Shown piece by piece: positions 26,711-33,878 of a DNA stretch of 33,878 nt. A program made the translations under genes and the position numbers. The DNA comes from Hellea sp. (GTDB taxonomy: Bacteria > Pseudomonadota > Alphaproteobacteria > Caulobacterales > Maricaulaceae): contig JAOIVW010000028.1 in NCBI GenBank assembly GCA_028224375.1, positions 1 through 33,878 of the forward strand, read 5' to 3'. Within the stretch, counting starts at the first letter, position 1; each line of letters starts with the position of its first letter. The notes beneath the pieces are model-generated. The model saw nothing but the letters and a program-made list of their open reading frames with translations, was not told where the DNA came from and did not search any database.

Positions 26711-26716
26711 AAGGAC

Positions 26717-28711
26717 TTACTTTCCGAGCATCTCTTTGGCTTTGGCAACCACGGCATTTGTGGTAATACCGAAATGCTCAAATAGATGCGCGCCAGGTGC
26801 CGAGGCGCCGAAGCTATCCATGCCGACAAAGCCGCCTTGGCGGCCTATGAGGCCGTCCCAACCTTGGCGAATGCCCGCTTCAATCGCGATTTTCGGCAAG
26901 TCTTTGCCTGTCACAGAGCGGATATATTTTTCGTCTTGATCGAGGAATAAATCCATACAGGGCACAGAGACGACACGCGCAGAAATGCCTTGAGCGGAGA
27001 GCTCTTTATGGGCCTCCACGGCGAGGTGAACTTCAGACCCGCTGGCGAGCAGGACAATATCATCCGCGCCCTCTCCCGCTTTCAGAACGTATCCCCCGCG
27101 TGAGCACATATTCTTATCGGCTGAGGTTCTGACTTGCGGCACGCCTTGGCGGGTCAGTGCGTGGAGCGATGGGCCGTCCGAGCGCTCAACTGATAATTCC
27201 CAACACTCCGCCGTCTCAATCGCATCCGCTGGACGAAAGACATAGAGGTTCGGGATAGCGCGGAGAGACGCCACATGTTCAACAGGTTGATGTGTCGGGC
27301 CGTCTTCGCCGACACCGATAGAATCATGCGTCATCACGTAAATCACGCGAACCCCCATCAGCGCCGAAAGGCGTATCGCAGGGCGGCAATAATCGGCAAA
27401 GACAAGGAAGGTTCCCGCATAAGGAATAATTCCGCCATGCAGCGCCATACCGTTCATCGCCGCGCCCATAATATGCTCGCGAATGCCGTAATTCACGTAG
27501 CGGCCATCATAATTATCGGCTTGTATTTCAGCAGATGTCGCAGCTGTCTTCGTCTTGTTAGAGCCTTCCAAATCGGCTGAACCTGACACCATATCCGTGA
27601 TATGTTCGGTCAATACCGTCAGCGCGTTTTTAGAGGCAACGCGCGTGGCAAGTTTGGGCGGATTGGCGACAAGCTCATCCTTGTAAACCTGCATCGCCTC
27701 TTTCCAGCCGTGGTTTAGCTCGCCCTTGATAGCGCGGTTAAAATCATTGGCTTTGTTAGAGGCGGCTAAGCGCGCTTTCCACTCTTTATGCTCACGCCGA
27801 CCTTTGCGGCCCGGACGTTTCCACATTTTATAGACATCATCCGGCACTTTAAACGGGCCGTGTGTCCAACCGAGCGCTTTGCGAGTCGCGGCTATTTCCT
27901 CAGCCCCCAGTGGCGCGCCGTGAGCTTTATTTGTGCCGCCTTTGGTCGGAGCGCCTTTGCCGATGGTCGTCTTACAGGCAATAAGCGTTGGCACGTCAGA
28001 CTTCTGAGCGCGGCGCAGGGCATTGGCGACTTGGCGCGCATTGTGACCATCCACAGCGATGAATTTCCATCCGCTGGCTTCGAAGCGTTTCTTTTGATCT
28101 GTGCTGTCCGAAAGCTCGACAGAACCATCAATGGTGATGTTGTTATCATCCCACATCACGATAAGCTTATTGAGCTTCAAATGCCCTGCGAGCGAAATCG
28201 CTTCTTGGGAAATCCCTTCCATGAGGCAGCCATCCCCCGCGATAACGTAAGTATGGTGATCCACAATATCGTCGCCATAACGCGCATTCATTTGCCGCTC
28301 GGCCAGCGCCATACCGACGCCATTAGCGATGCCTTGACCCAGAGGCCCTGTTGTCGTCTCCACGCCTGGCACATGGCCATATTCGGGATGCCCCGCCGTG
28401 ATAGAGCCAAGCTGACGAAAGTTTTTAATCTGCTCCACCGTCATGGCTTTATAGCCCGTCAGATGCAGGAGCGAATAAATCAGCATAGAGCCGTGACCCG
28501 CCGAGAGAATAAAACGGTCACGGTCTGGCCAATTGGGGTCAGTGGGATTGAATTTAAGAAATTTGGAAAACAGCACAGTCGCCGCATCGGCCATACCCAT
28601 CGGCATGCCCGGGTGACCGGAATTAGCGGCCTGCACCGCGTCCATAGAGAGCGCCGCAATGGCATTGCTCATCTGCTTATGTTCAAATTCGGATTTGGAA
28701 AGTTCCGCCAT
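26717..28711 (-). CDS. tkt: Transketolase
   Basis: The product is 664 residues. This thiamine-diphosphate enzyme moves two-carbon units between sugar phosphates in the pentose phosphate pathway. Motifs: ANSGHPGMPMG (29-39), the ThDP/Mg motif starting GDGCLMEG (159-166) and ending WDDNNITIDG, HDSIGVGEDGPTHQPVEH in the pyrimidine domain, and LLASGSEVHLAVEA in the C-terminal domain. ATG 28711 is preferred over GTG 28720 because AGGTGG lies 5 bases before it and would overlap the GTG. A possible -35 (TTGACC, minus strand 28799-28794) lies in the 118 bp gap after feoB, so it may have its own promoter. Confidence 0.96.
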   Translation of the reverse strand: MAELSKSEFEHKQMSNAIAALSMDAVQAANSGHPGMPMGMADAATVLFSKFLKFNPTDPNWPDRDRFILSAGHGSMLIYSLLHLTGYKAMTVEQIKNFRQLGSITAGHPEYGHVPGVETTTGPLGQGIANGVGMALAERQMNARYGDDIVDHHTYVIAGDGCLMEGISQEAISLAGHLKLNKLIVMWDDNNITIDGSVELSDSTDQKKRFEASGWKFIAVDGHNARQVANALRRAQKSDVPTLIACKTTIGKGAPTKGGTNKAHGAPLGAEEIAATRKALGWTHGPFKVPDDVYKMWKRPGRKGRREHKEWKARLAASNKANDFNRAIKGELNHGWKEAMQVYKDELVANPPKLATRVASKNALTVLTEHITDMVSGSADLEGSNKTKTAATSAEIQADNYDGRYVNYGIREHIMGAAMNGMALHGGIIPYAGTFLVFADYCRPAIRLSALMGVRVIYVMTHDSIGVGEDGPTHQPVEHVASLRAIPNLYVFRPADAIETAECWELSVERSDGPSLHALTRQGVPQVRTSADKNMCSRGGYVLKAGEGADDIVLLASGSEVHLAVEAHKELSAQGISARVVSVPCMDLFLDQDEKYIRSVTGKDLPKIAIEAGIRQGWDGLIGRQGGFVGMDSFGASAPGAHLFEHFGITTNAVVAKAKEMLGK

Positions 28712-28829
28712 TGAGTCCACCTATTTTTGGGCACCTATAAACTGGCAGTCTTTGCCGCCTGATTCTTTAGATGAATTGTTTACATGACATAACGGTCAAG
28801 GCTAGAGCCACGCCGAACCTAAATGTGGA

Positions 28830-30674
28830 TTATAGCCCAAACGCCCGCGCCGTGTGGTATGTGATGCCCGCCGCTGCGTAAGCCAGCACGAAGAGATAGC
28901 CAAAGGCGAAGAGCGGCCATTTCCAGCCATTGGTTTCTTTCTTGATAATCGCAAAGGTCGAGAGGCATTGCGGGGCGAAGACGAACCACGCCAGAAATGC
29001 GAGCGCTGTCGGCAATGTCCAGCTTGCAGAGATTATCCCCGAGAGCGCATCGGTTTGCGTGTCTTGCAGCGCGTAGATTGTTGCTAAGGAACTGACCGCA
29101 ACTTCGCGGGCGGCCATGGCTGGAATAAGAGAAATCGCGATTTCGAGGTTAAATCCTATAGGCTTTAATAGCGGTTCTATCACGCCGCCGATTTTACCGG
29201 CAAAGGTCTCGGCAATGCCGCTGGCCTTGGTCGGGTAGCTGGCGAGAAACCAAATCGCGATAGAAGCAGGCATGATGATGCGGCCCGCGCGGTTGATAAA
29301 TATCATCCCGCGATCCCAGAGCCCGCGCAGATAGTCTTTAAAGACAGGCATCTTATAACTTGGAAGCTCAATCAAAAGCGTGGACTTCGCGCCCTGCATC
29401 AAAGTCTTCTTGAAAATAAACGCCATGATCATGGCAAAGACAATCCCGACAATGACAAGCCCAAAGGCCACCAAGCCCTGCTGGCTGAAGACCCCAACTT
29501 TCTTAGCCGGAATAAAGGCGCCGATAATCAGAAAGTAAACAGGCCACCTTGCGGCGCAGGTCATAAGCGGGGCGATTAAAATCGTGGTGATACGGTCCCT
29601 CTCCTGCTCAATCGTTCGCGCCGCCATAATGCCCGGAATAGCGCAAGCAAAACTGGAGAGCAGCGGAATGAAGGCGCGTCCATTAAGCCCCACCTTAGCC
29701 ATCAAAGTATCAACCAGAAAGGCCGCCCGCGCCATATAACCTGACGCCTCGAGCAGCAGGATAAAGGCAAAGAGAATGATAATCTGCGGCAGGAACACCA
29801 AGACGCTGCCGACCCCCGCAATGATACCATCGGATATCATCGATTTCAGCCAGCCATCCGTAAGAACCGACGACACGCCCATTTGCAGCAGGCCTATGCC
29901 GCCCTCAATCATATCCATGGCCGGCCCTGACCACGTATAGACGGCTTGGAACATCACAAAAAGTATGGTCAGCAAAATCACCAACCCTATAACAGGGTGC
30001 AGCACGATTTTATCAATGCGCTGCGTAAAGGTCTCGGCTTGCTCGATGCGGCTGACCGCGCCGCCTGTAATCGTGCGCGCTTTAGCTTGCAGCTCTTTAA
30101 GCACATCACCTTCGGGCTCAGGCACAGAAGCAGAGCCGTGCAACAGATCACCTGACCATTCATTTAAAAAATCAAGTAAATGCGCGCGCCCTGTGGCCCG
30201 TACAGCCACACAGCTAATAACGGGAATGCCGAGCAAGGCCTCAAGCTGACTGATATCAATATCGATACCGTCCCGGGCCGCCATATCCATCATGTTGAGC
30301 ACAAGCACAATCGGCAGGCCGTAATTCTTGGCTTGCAAAACATTATGCAAATGGGTGGTGATGTGCGAGGCGTCCATCATAAAGATAAGCCCGTCAGGGC
30401 GGCGCTCGCCTTCGAGGTTTCCGCGCACCGCATCAATCGCCACGCGCTCATCCATGCTATGCCCGCAATCGCCGTAAACACCCGGCAGGTCGAGCAGCTC
30501 CACACCCTGCCCATGGGGCAATTCAAATTCACCTTTGCGGTATTCCACAGTTACGCCGGGATAATTAGCGACTTTGGCACGGCCGCCCGTTAGCGCGTTA
30601 AATAGCGAAGTCTTCCCGCAATTAGGCGCGCCGAGTAATGCGAGCCGAGCCGTCTTTTCCAGCACCTCAACCAT
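28830..30674 (-). CDS. feoB: Ferrous iron transport protein B
   Basis: The product is 614 residues. It is an inner-membrane Fe(II) importer with an N-terminal G domain: G1 GAPNCGKTS (15-23), G2 in VTVEYRKG, G3 DLPGVYG, G4 VLNMMD, and a G5-like SCVAVRATG. The membrane part follows with about eight or more helices and two Gate-like regions (FLPQIIILFAFILLLEASGYM and FVFAPQCLSTFAIIKKE). Shorter than E. coli FeoB (773), mainly through shorter loops and C-terminus. Its ATG overlaps the feoA stop by one base (TAATG). It pairs with a Fur-like operator before feoA. No feoC is seen. Confidence 0.95.
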   Translation of the reverse strand: MVEVLEKTARLALLGAPNCGKTSLFNALTGGRAKVANYPGVTVEYRKGEFELPHGQGVELLDLPGVYGDCGHSMDERVAIDAVRGNLEGERRPDGLIFMMDASHITTHLHNVLQAKNYGLPIVLVLNMMDMAARDGIDIDISQLEALLGIPVISCVAVRATGRAHLLDFLNEWSGDLLHGSASVPEPEGDVLKELQAKARTITGGAVSRIEQAETFTQRIDKIVLHPVIGLVILLTILFVMFQAVYTWSGPAMDMIEGGIGLLQMGVSSVLTDGWLKSMISDGIIAGVGSVLVFLPQIIILFAFILLLEASGYMARAAFLVDTLMAKVGLNGRAFIPLLSSFACAIPGIMAARTIEQERDRITTILIAPLMTCAARWPVYFLIIGAFIPAKKVGVFSQQGLVAFGLVIVGIVFAMIMAFIFKKTLMQGAKSTLLIELPSYKMPVFKDYLRGLWDRGMIFINRAGRIIMPASIAIWFLASYPTKASGIAETFAGKIGGVIEPLLKPIGFNLEIAISLIPAMAAREVAVSSLATIYALQDTQTDALSGIISASWTLPTALAFLAWFVFAPQCLSTFAIIKKETNGWKWPLFAFGYLFVLAYAAAGITYHTARAFGL

Positions 30675-30904
30675 TACAGCGCCTCAACGATAACAGCCCC
30701 AGCCTCGGACTTGCGCAAGGCAATCAAAGCCCCGTTCAAACGCACGGACATGGGGTTGCGGCCAAAGAGCCCGAAATGCAGCGCTTCGACCTGATCGCCC
30801 TCCGCAAACCCAATTTCGCGCAGCCGTGTTTCCAGCTCGCTATCCCCCGCCTCAAAGCCTTGAATGCGCGCGGGTGTGTTCTTTGGTAAGTCCCGTAAAG
30901 TCAT
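30674..30904 (-). CDS. feoA: Ferrous iron transport protein A (FeoA)
   Basis: The product is 76 residues: a small SH3-like cytoplasmic protein that interacts with FeoB and supports Fe(II) uptake. Family blocks: LRDLPKNTPARIQGFEAG, LETRLREIGFAEGDQVE and the end MSVRLNGALIALRKSEAGAVIVE. Typical size. It is the first gene of the feoAB operon; the TAATG overlap with feoB suggests translational coupling. Its upstream region holds a perfect 7-1-7 palindrome, a probable iron-responsive operator. Confidence 0.94.
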   Translation of the reverse strand: MTLRDLPKNTPARIQGFEAGDSELETRLREIGFAEGDQVEALHFGLFGRNPMSVRLNGALIALRKSEAGAVIVEAL

Positions 30905-30917
30905 TCGGGCCTCATAC

Positions 30918-30932
30918 TGCGAATAATTCGCA
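30918..30932 (-). promoter_or_regulatory. Probable Fur-type operator of feoAB
   Basis: TGCGAATAATTCGCA is a perfect 7-1-7 palindrome 14 bp before the feoA ATG, between the candidate -10 and the start codon. The 7-1-7 architecture and AAT-N-ATT centre are those of Fur-family boxes. Binding here would block the promoter when iron is plentiful. The choice among Fur-family members (Fur or Mur) is inference. Confidence 0.65.
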
Positions 30933-30941
30933 AAAGCAAAG

Positions 30942-30969
30942 CTTATATATGGGTGTGAATAGCGACAAA
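30942..30969 (-). promoter_or_regulatory. Candidate feoA promoter
   Basis: On the minus strand, TTTGTC (30969-30964) and TATAAG (30947-30942) are 16 bp apart. Transcription would start near 30935, at the edge of the palindrome at 30918-30932, a layout suited to repression. Confidence 0.4.
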
Positions 30970-30986
30970 TTAGGTCAAAAACAGCA

Positions 30987-31015
30987 TGGACAGCTAGCCG
31001 CGCTTTGCCTATATA
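30987..31015 (+). promoter_or_regulatory. tRNA-Phe promoter
   Basis: TGGACA (30987-30992) and TATATA (31010-31015) are 17 bp apart, a good sigma-70 match, with the tRNA 5' end 35 bp beyond the -10. Confidence 0.55.
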
Positions 31016-31050
31016 GCCGCTTCACTGGTAAGTCTGACTCGCCTCTGAAC

Positions 31051-31126
31051 GCCCGAATAGCTCAGTTGGTAGAGCAACGGATTGAAAATCCGTGTGTCCC
31101 TGGTTCAAATCCAGGTTCGGGCACCA
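31051..31126 (+). tRNA. tRNA-Phe (GAA)
   Basis: A complete 76-nt cloverleaf: acceptor GCCCGAA (31051-31057) / TTCGGGC (31116-31122), D stem GCTC/GAGC, anticodon stem ACGGA/TCCGT with loop TTGAAAA (anticodon GAA at 31084-31086), T stem CCTGG/CCAGG with TTCAAAT, discriminator A and encoded CCA (31124-31126). It marks the boundary with the AT-rich accessory segment to its right; no second copy of its 3' end is seen in the window. Confidence 0.97.
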
Positions 31127-31161
31127 TTTCTTTTGATACGAATAGAAGCGTCGCCATGGTC

Positions 31162-31185
31162 ACTGGCCTATAGTTTTAAGCCAGT
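31162..31185. other. Inverted repeat downstream of tRNA-Phe
   Basis: ACTGGC (31162-31167) / GCCAGT (31180-31185) form a perfect 6 bp stem, extended by ATGG/CCAT across a small internal loop. There is no T-run on the plus strand, so it may aid 3' processing or be a weak terminator for tRNA-Phe. Confidence 0.35.
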
Positions 31186-31218
31186 TAGCCATAAGGACTA
31201 GGTAAAAATAACCTTTCA

Positions 31219-31229
31219 GCGGACGTTAG
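31219..31229 (-). repeat. Dispersed motif family C, short copy left of the nuclease gene
   Basis: GCGGACGTTAG is the exact reverse complement of CTAACGTCCGC at 32506-32516. The two lie on either side of the tandem nuclease gene. Confidence 0.5.
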
Positions 31230-31285
31230 CCTACACTCGAAAGTGAGCTCTTTCGTTCTCAAGTAATTTTTAAAATTCAGGAAGA

Positions 31286-32353
31286 TTAGCGTTCAATAGT
31301 CTCGAGCAACTCGTCTAAAACTTCGTAAATTGTTTCAGTAGGGTCACGACCGTTATCTTCATCATGCAGCATTCTACAAAGCTGCTCTTCATTAATACCC
31401 AAAATCAGTTTTCCGGCTTCTCTCAGTGCACCTGCACAGACCCTCAACGCGTTTTTATTCATCCCCTTTCTAGAGATTATGATAGCCGTAGATCTCATTG
31501 CAATCGGTAGTAAGTACTTCTCAGTCGAGTAAATTTCTTGTTGTGAAATTTCCTGAGTATAATTTTTAAATTCAAATATTATGTATCGCCCCCTGTAATC
31601 AGAAATGAGCGAATTCCAAAAATCATGGTCCGACGCCACTCTTGATATCAAATCATAGCGATGTAGATGTTCTACTGTTTGCCTCTGGGTTTTCCATTTC
31701 GTTAGATGATCCTTAAACACATATTTTAGGGCTTCTACACAGAGTGCTTCAAACTTGGTTGCATTGGCCCGACCAGGCTCCAGACTTTTTATTTTTTTGC
31801 AAATAGTAGCTCCAAAGTTACCGTCATAGACTTGGCCTCCCCAAGGTGGCTTTGGCCTCATTATATGTTCGGAGTGTATGAGTTGAATATTTTTGACTGA
31901 TTTTGGTTCAGGAATGGGATCATTGCGATAGGAAAACAACTTTTGTGTTAAATTATCAAGCCTCTCTGCTAGGTTAGCTTTCGCACTAGCCAAAAATTTA
32001 AGTGTATCAAAATCATAAAATAAGACGTTCTGTTCAGAAGCGTAATAACCTTTCAGCGGAGAAGTGACTCGAGAATTGGTCACTAGAATAGCAAAATCAT
32101 GGTGGTCCTCCAAATTTTGCTTGAGCTTACCCACGGCATTTCGGACTGAACTAGAGGGCGCTAGAAAACTTCTATAGGCTTTTACTTCTACGACCGCGTT
32201 AGTTCCACCTTTCGTTACTATGAAAAAGTCAGCTTGAAAATCACGCCCAAAACTATTCCCCGATTGGACAACTTCAAAATAAAATTCAAGGATATCTCTT
32301 ACTAATTCTTCAAATTCAAATGCCAATTCTCTTGTGTCGGTCAGCTCAACCAT
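31286..32353 (-). CDS. Tandem PD-(D/E)XK nuclease-like protein, hypothetical
   Basis: The product is 355 residues from ATG 32353, chosen for GGGGAG about 7 bases upstream; ATG 32404 would only add 17 residues. Two restriction-endonuclease-like modules are seen. Module 1: FEELVRDIL (14-22), Asp42 in FQADFFIV, and VVEVKAYRS with Glu56-x-Lys58. Module 2: KFEALCVEALKYVF (200-213), Asp234 in RYDLIS, and IIFEFKNYTQ with Glu261-x-Lys263, then a strand and AIIISRKG. Both keep the D...ExK triad, so both could be active. The layout resembles Mrr-like or Holliday-junction-resolvase-like folds. Strongly AT-rich relative to core genes and next to tRNA-Phe. No methylase or helicase partner is visible. A defence or DNA-repair role is inference. 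Confidence 0.7.
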   Translation of the reverse strand: MVELTDTRELAFEFEELVRDILEFYFEVVQSGNSFGRDFQADFFIVTKGGTNAVVEVKAYRSFLAPSSSVRNAVGKLKQNLEDHHDFAILVTNSRVTSPLKGYYASEQNVLFYDFDTLKFLASAKANLAERLDNLTQKLFSYRNDPIPEPKSVKNIQLIHSEHIMRPKPPWGGQVYDGNFGATICKKIKSLEPGRANATKFEALCVEALKYVFKDHLTKWKTQRQTVEHLHRYDLISRVASDHDFWNSLISDYRGRYIIFEFKNYTQEISQQEIYSTEKYLLPIAMRSTAIIISRKGMNKNALRVCAGALREAGKLILGINEEQLCRMLHDEDNGRDPTETIYEVLDELLETIER

Positions 32354-32726
32354 ATTGATACTCCCCAGATGCTGGATGATGGTATTATTAATCCCAATGA
32401 ACATATCACGAAATACATATTATTCCTTCTAACATTTACGGAACATTCTTAAACATGAAGTAGCTAAAACTGGATATCTAAAACAGCTCAATCAAAGACA
32501 CTCGCCTAACGTCCGCCTCCCCCCCTCCAAAGTTGAAGTCACGATGATCCTCATTGCGGACGTCAACCGAGCTGCGATTTATTTGAGTGAGTATAAAGCG
32601 CTTAGTTAATGTCTAGCACACTGTTCAGCGTGGGCTCTAGACATGCCACGGCTAGAGTGAATTTAACCCCTTAGCAGCCTGTAGAATATTTAGTGTTTTT
32701 CAGAGTGAATTTTTCTAGGTATAAGC
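32354..32726. other. 373 bp AT-rich intergenic stretch with short repeats, no gene
   Basis: No credible open frame. It includes family C motifs (32506-32566), a perfect 8 bp inverted repeat ATGTCTAG (32609-32616) / CTAGACAT (32637-32644) with a 20-base gap, and an 11 bp direct repeat AGAGTGAATTT (32654-32664 and 32702-32712). It carries the promoter of the nuclease gene near 32360-32430 and the end of the membrane-protein transcript. Confidence 0.55.
32506..32566. repeat. Dispersed motif family C, paired inverted copies
   Basis: CTAACGTCCGC (32506-32516) and, inverted, the 22 bp unit 32545-32566 containing CCTCATTGCGGACGTCAA. ACGTCCGC (32509-32516) and GCGGACGT (32556-32563) can pair as a perfect 8 bp stem. 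The 22 bp unit matches 26267-26288. Confidence 0.55.
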
Positions 32727-33653
32727 TTAGGTGGCAGGTAGTGTTTTCATCTTTTCAACTATCCAAAGTGCTAGTTCGAATCCAATGCTTGAGATGATAA
32801 ATGCAGAGAAAGCTCCCGTTGTTACAAGGATCCGTCTGGGATCATATTTTAATGTAAAGAATAGGCTTAATACTACCGCAGTAATGGAAATTCCGCGAAT
32901 CCAACCAATATTTTCTATTACACCAAATAATATACCGAAGCTAGATACCATCATGGTTAGCGTCGCAGCTAAAAAAATTGTTTGACGTCTGCTTTTCGCC
33001 TTCTCCTCACGTAAGATTGCCTTTTCGACTGCGATTTTATCGCTCACGCTCTCACTCTCAATTTCAATAGCACTTCCCTCTTCCAAAATTGGAGGTTCGG
33101 TTTTTTTGTTTTTTTGATATGCGCTCTTTTCTTTGAGCGCAGATATTACTTTTGATTCATATCTAAAGTAGAGTGGAATTAAAGATGCTGTGAGTGCCAT
33201 TAGGGAGCTTATTATGGTAATATATGCGTTAGGTTTAGATTTAACGCCAGATTGATTTAGGTTATTATTTCTGATTGTTTCCAGGGAAATTTGAAGCGTT
33301 TCAATAATAAGTGTTCCTGCAACTAAATACAAAAACGAAGCCGCAGCTATCGTAGCTACGGATATAGTAATGACTGAAAACGGACCATCTTTACCTTTAC
33401 GATAACGACGCACGATCGACCAGACTCCCATTGGTAAAAAGAATAATACTGCAGTTAAGGCATCTTTTTCTAAGTCTGAAAGCGCAGGCCATTGTAGCCA
33501 TTTAAAAAATGAGTCCCATATCCAATGTGTAAAAGGACGCCATGATTCGAGAACCCAACTAGCAAAGGCACCAATTCCAAAAAAACCAACAAAGGCTGCA
33601 GCTAAGTTGAATCCAGCCAACATTGGTGCTAGTTCTTTTAAAAAATTTTTCAT
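32727..33653 (-). CDS. Multi-pass membrane protein, hypothetical
   Basis: The product is 308 residues from ATG 33653, with a G-rich ribosome site (CTGGGG). About seven hydrophobic segments: near 13-35, 64-80, 93-118, 142-162, then after a charged cytoplasmic or coiled-coil stretch (about 170-225, rich in Lys/Glu: ISALKEKSAYQKNKK ... VEKAILREEKAKSRR) segments near 226-245, 250-268 and 277-297. No family is recognised. It is very AT-rich, like the nuclease gene beside it, and on the same strand, but 373 bp apart. Its layout (membrane, charged helical loop, membrane) fits a scaffold or effector, but no function can be assigned. Confidence 0.7.
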   Translation of the reverse strand: MKNFLKELAPMLAGFNLAAAFVGFFGIGAFASWVLESWRPFTHWIWDSFFKWLQWPALSDLEKDALTAVLFFLPMGVWSIVRRYRKGKDGPFSVITISVATIAAASFLYLVAGTLIIETLQISLETIRNNNLNQSGVKSKPNAYITIISSLMALTASLIPLYFRYESKVISALKEKSAYQKNKKTEPPILEEGSAIEIESESVSDKIAVEKAILREEKAKSRRQTIFLAATLTMMVSSFGILFGVIENIGWIRGISITAVVLSLFFTLKYDPRRILVTTGAFSAFIISSIGFELALWIVEKMKTLPAT

Positions 33654-33878
33654 TGAAACCCCAGAGTGTATCTATTTTATATACTAAAGGGCGCCAGGGT
33701 CAAACCCGATCGGTCTATAGCTAAATCGACTGAAGAGAGTACATTTATGAAGTTCTGCATTCGAAGATGGTGCGGAATTCACGAATGTCATATACTCGCA
33801 AATTTCGCCTAATGTCTCCTAAGCCCCAAAGCCGCAATCCTCACCCAAACCCCGCCTAACCCATTGTAATCCCTCGCC
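33654..33878. other. Right-edge tail, possible 3' end of a minus-strand gene
   Basis: No complete gene. Base composition becomes GC-richer again from about 33810. On the minus strand a frame entering from the edge reads RDYNGLGGVWVRIAALGL and stops at TAG 33811-33809; this could be a gene C-terminus, but another frame is open equally far, so it is not called. GCCTAATGTC (33807-33816) resembles the family C core. Confidence 0.3.

Noticed and set aside
27788..28714. 308-codon open frame antisense to tkt
   Set aside because: Shadow of the transketolase reading frame, with atypical His/Arg-rich composition.
31051..33878. Search for a duplicated tRNA-Phe 3' end as an attachment site
   Set aside because: No second copy of the T-arm/acceptor sequence was found up to the right edge, so an att pair is not claimed.
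33809..33878. Partial minus-strand gene reading YNGLGGVWVRIAALGL
   Set aside because: Only about 22 codons are visible and another frame is equally open; kept as a note, not a gene call.

Overview
The window looks like a piece of an alphaproteobacterial chromosome, most likely a Maricaulales/Hyphomonadaceae-type marine bacterium. The evidence is a Shemin-pathway 5-aminolevulinate synthase, a porphobilinogen synthase with the aspartate-rich (non-zinc) metal site, a TakP-like TRAP system, a leucyl/arginyl-transferase, and a Caulobacter-like TGCGAAT-N-ATTCGCA operator before feoAB. The lineage is inferred from gene content and style only.

Layout. 1-2675: the tail of an MscS channel, then hemA and hemB, divergently transcribed from a shared 137 bp gap. 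2678-5483: a beta-hydroxyacid dehydrogenase and an SLC13/TrkA-C permease. 5499-9631: a tightly coupled bpt-dctP-dctQ-dctM run (4 bp overlap, 1 bp gap, 1 bp overlap). 9622-9890: a 269 bp imperfect palindrome whose left end contains the dctM stop codon. 9955-14592: lemA, an M48 membrane protease and an M16 lipoprotein protease, closed by a bidirectional terminator shared with parC (14668-16929, minus). 16930-18645: a small accessory stretch with a membrane-anchored protein carrying two FHA-like modules, a small membrane protein, and three copies of a dispersed repeat. 18646-22705: fbp, an exported protein made almost wholly of about 36 hexapeptide units behind a sigma-54-type promoter, a DUF547 protein and an e(P4)-type acid phosphatase lipoprotein. 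23097-26108: a large lipoprotein with a lipase-like alpha/beta-hydrolase domain. 26297-30904 (minus): feoA-feoB, then tkt and a DUF442 rhodanese-like gene. 31051-31126: tRNA-Phe(GAA). 31127-33878: an AT-rich accessory segment with a tandem PD-(D/E)XK nuclease-like protein and a multi-pass membrane protein, with copies of a short ACGTCCGC-containing motif around the nuclease gene.

Themes. Heme and iron: hemA/hemB make the first committed tetrapyrrole steps and feoAB imports ferrous iron under a probable Fur-type operator. Envelope proteostasis: LemA, M48 and M16. Carbon: TRAP import, SLC13 import, Fbp and transketolase. Four families of short or medium repeats occupy most intergenic space in 16.9-23.1 kb and after 26 kb, marking these as the plastic parts.

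The strongest candidates for undescribed biology are the sigma-54-linked hexad-repeat exported protein, the tandem nuclease next to tRNA-Phe, the 269 bp palindrome and the tandem FHA-like protein. No complete known defence system, transposase, integrase or CRISPR array is visible.
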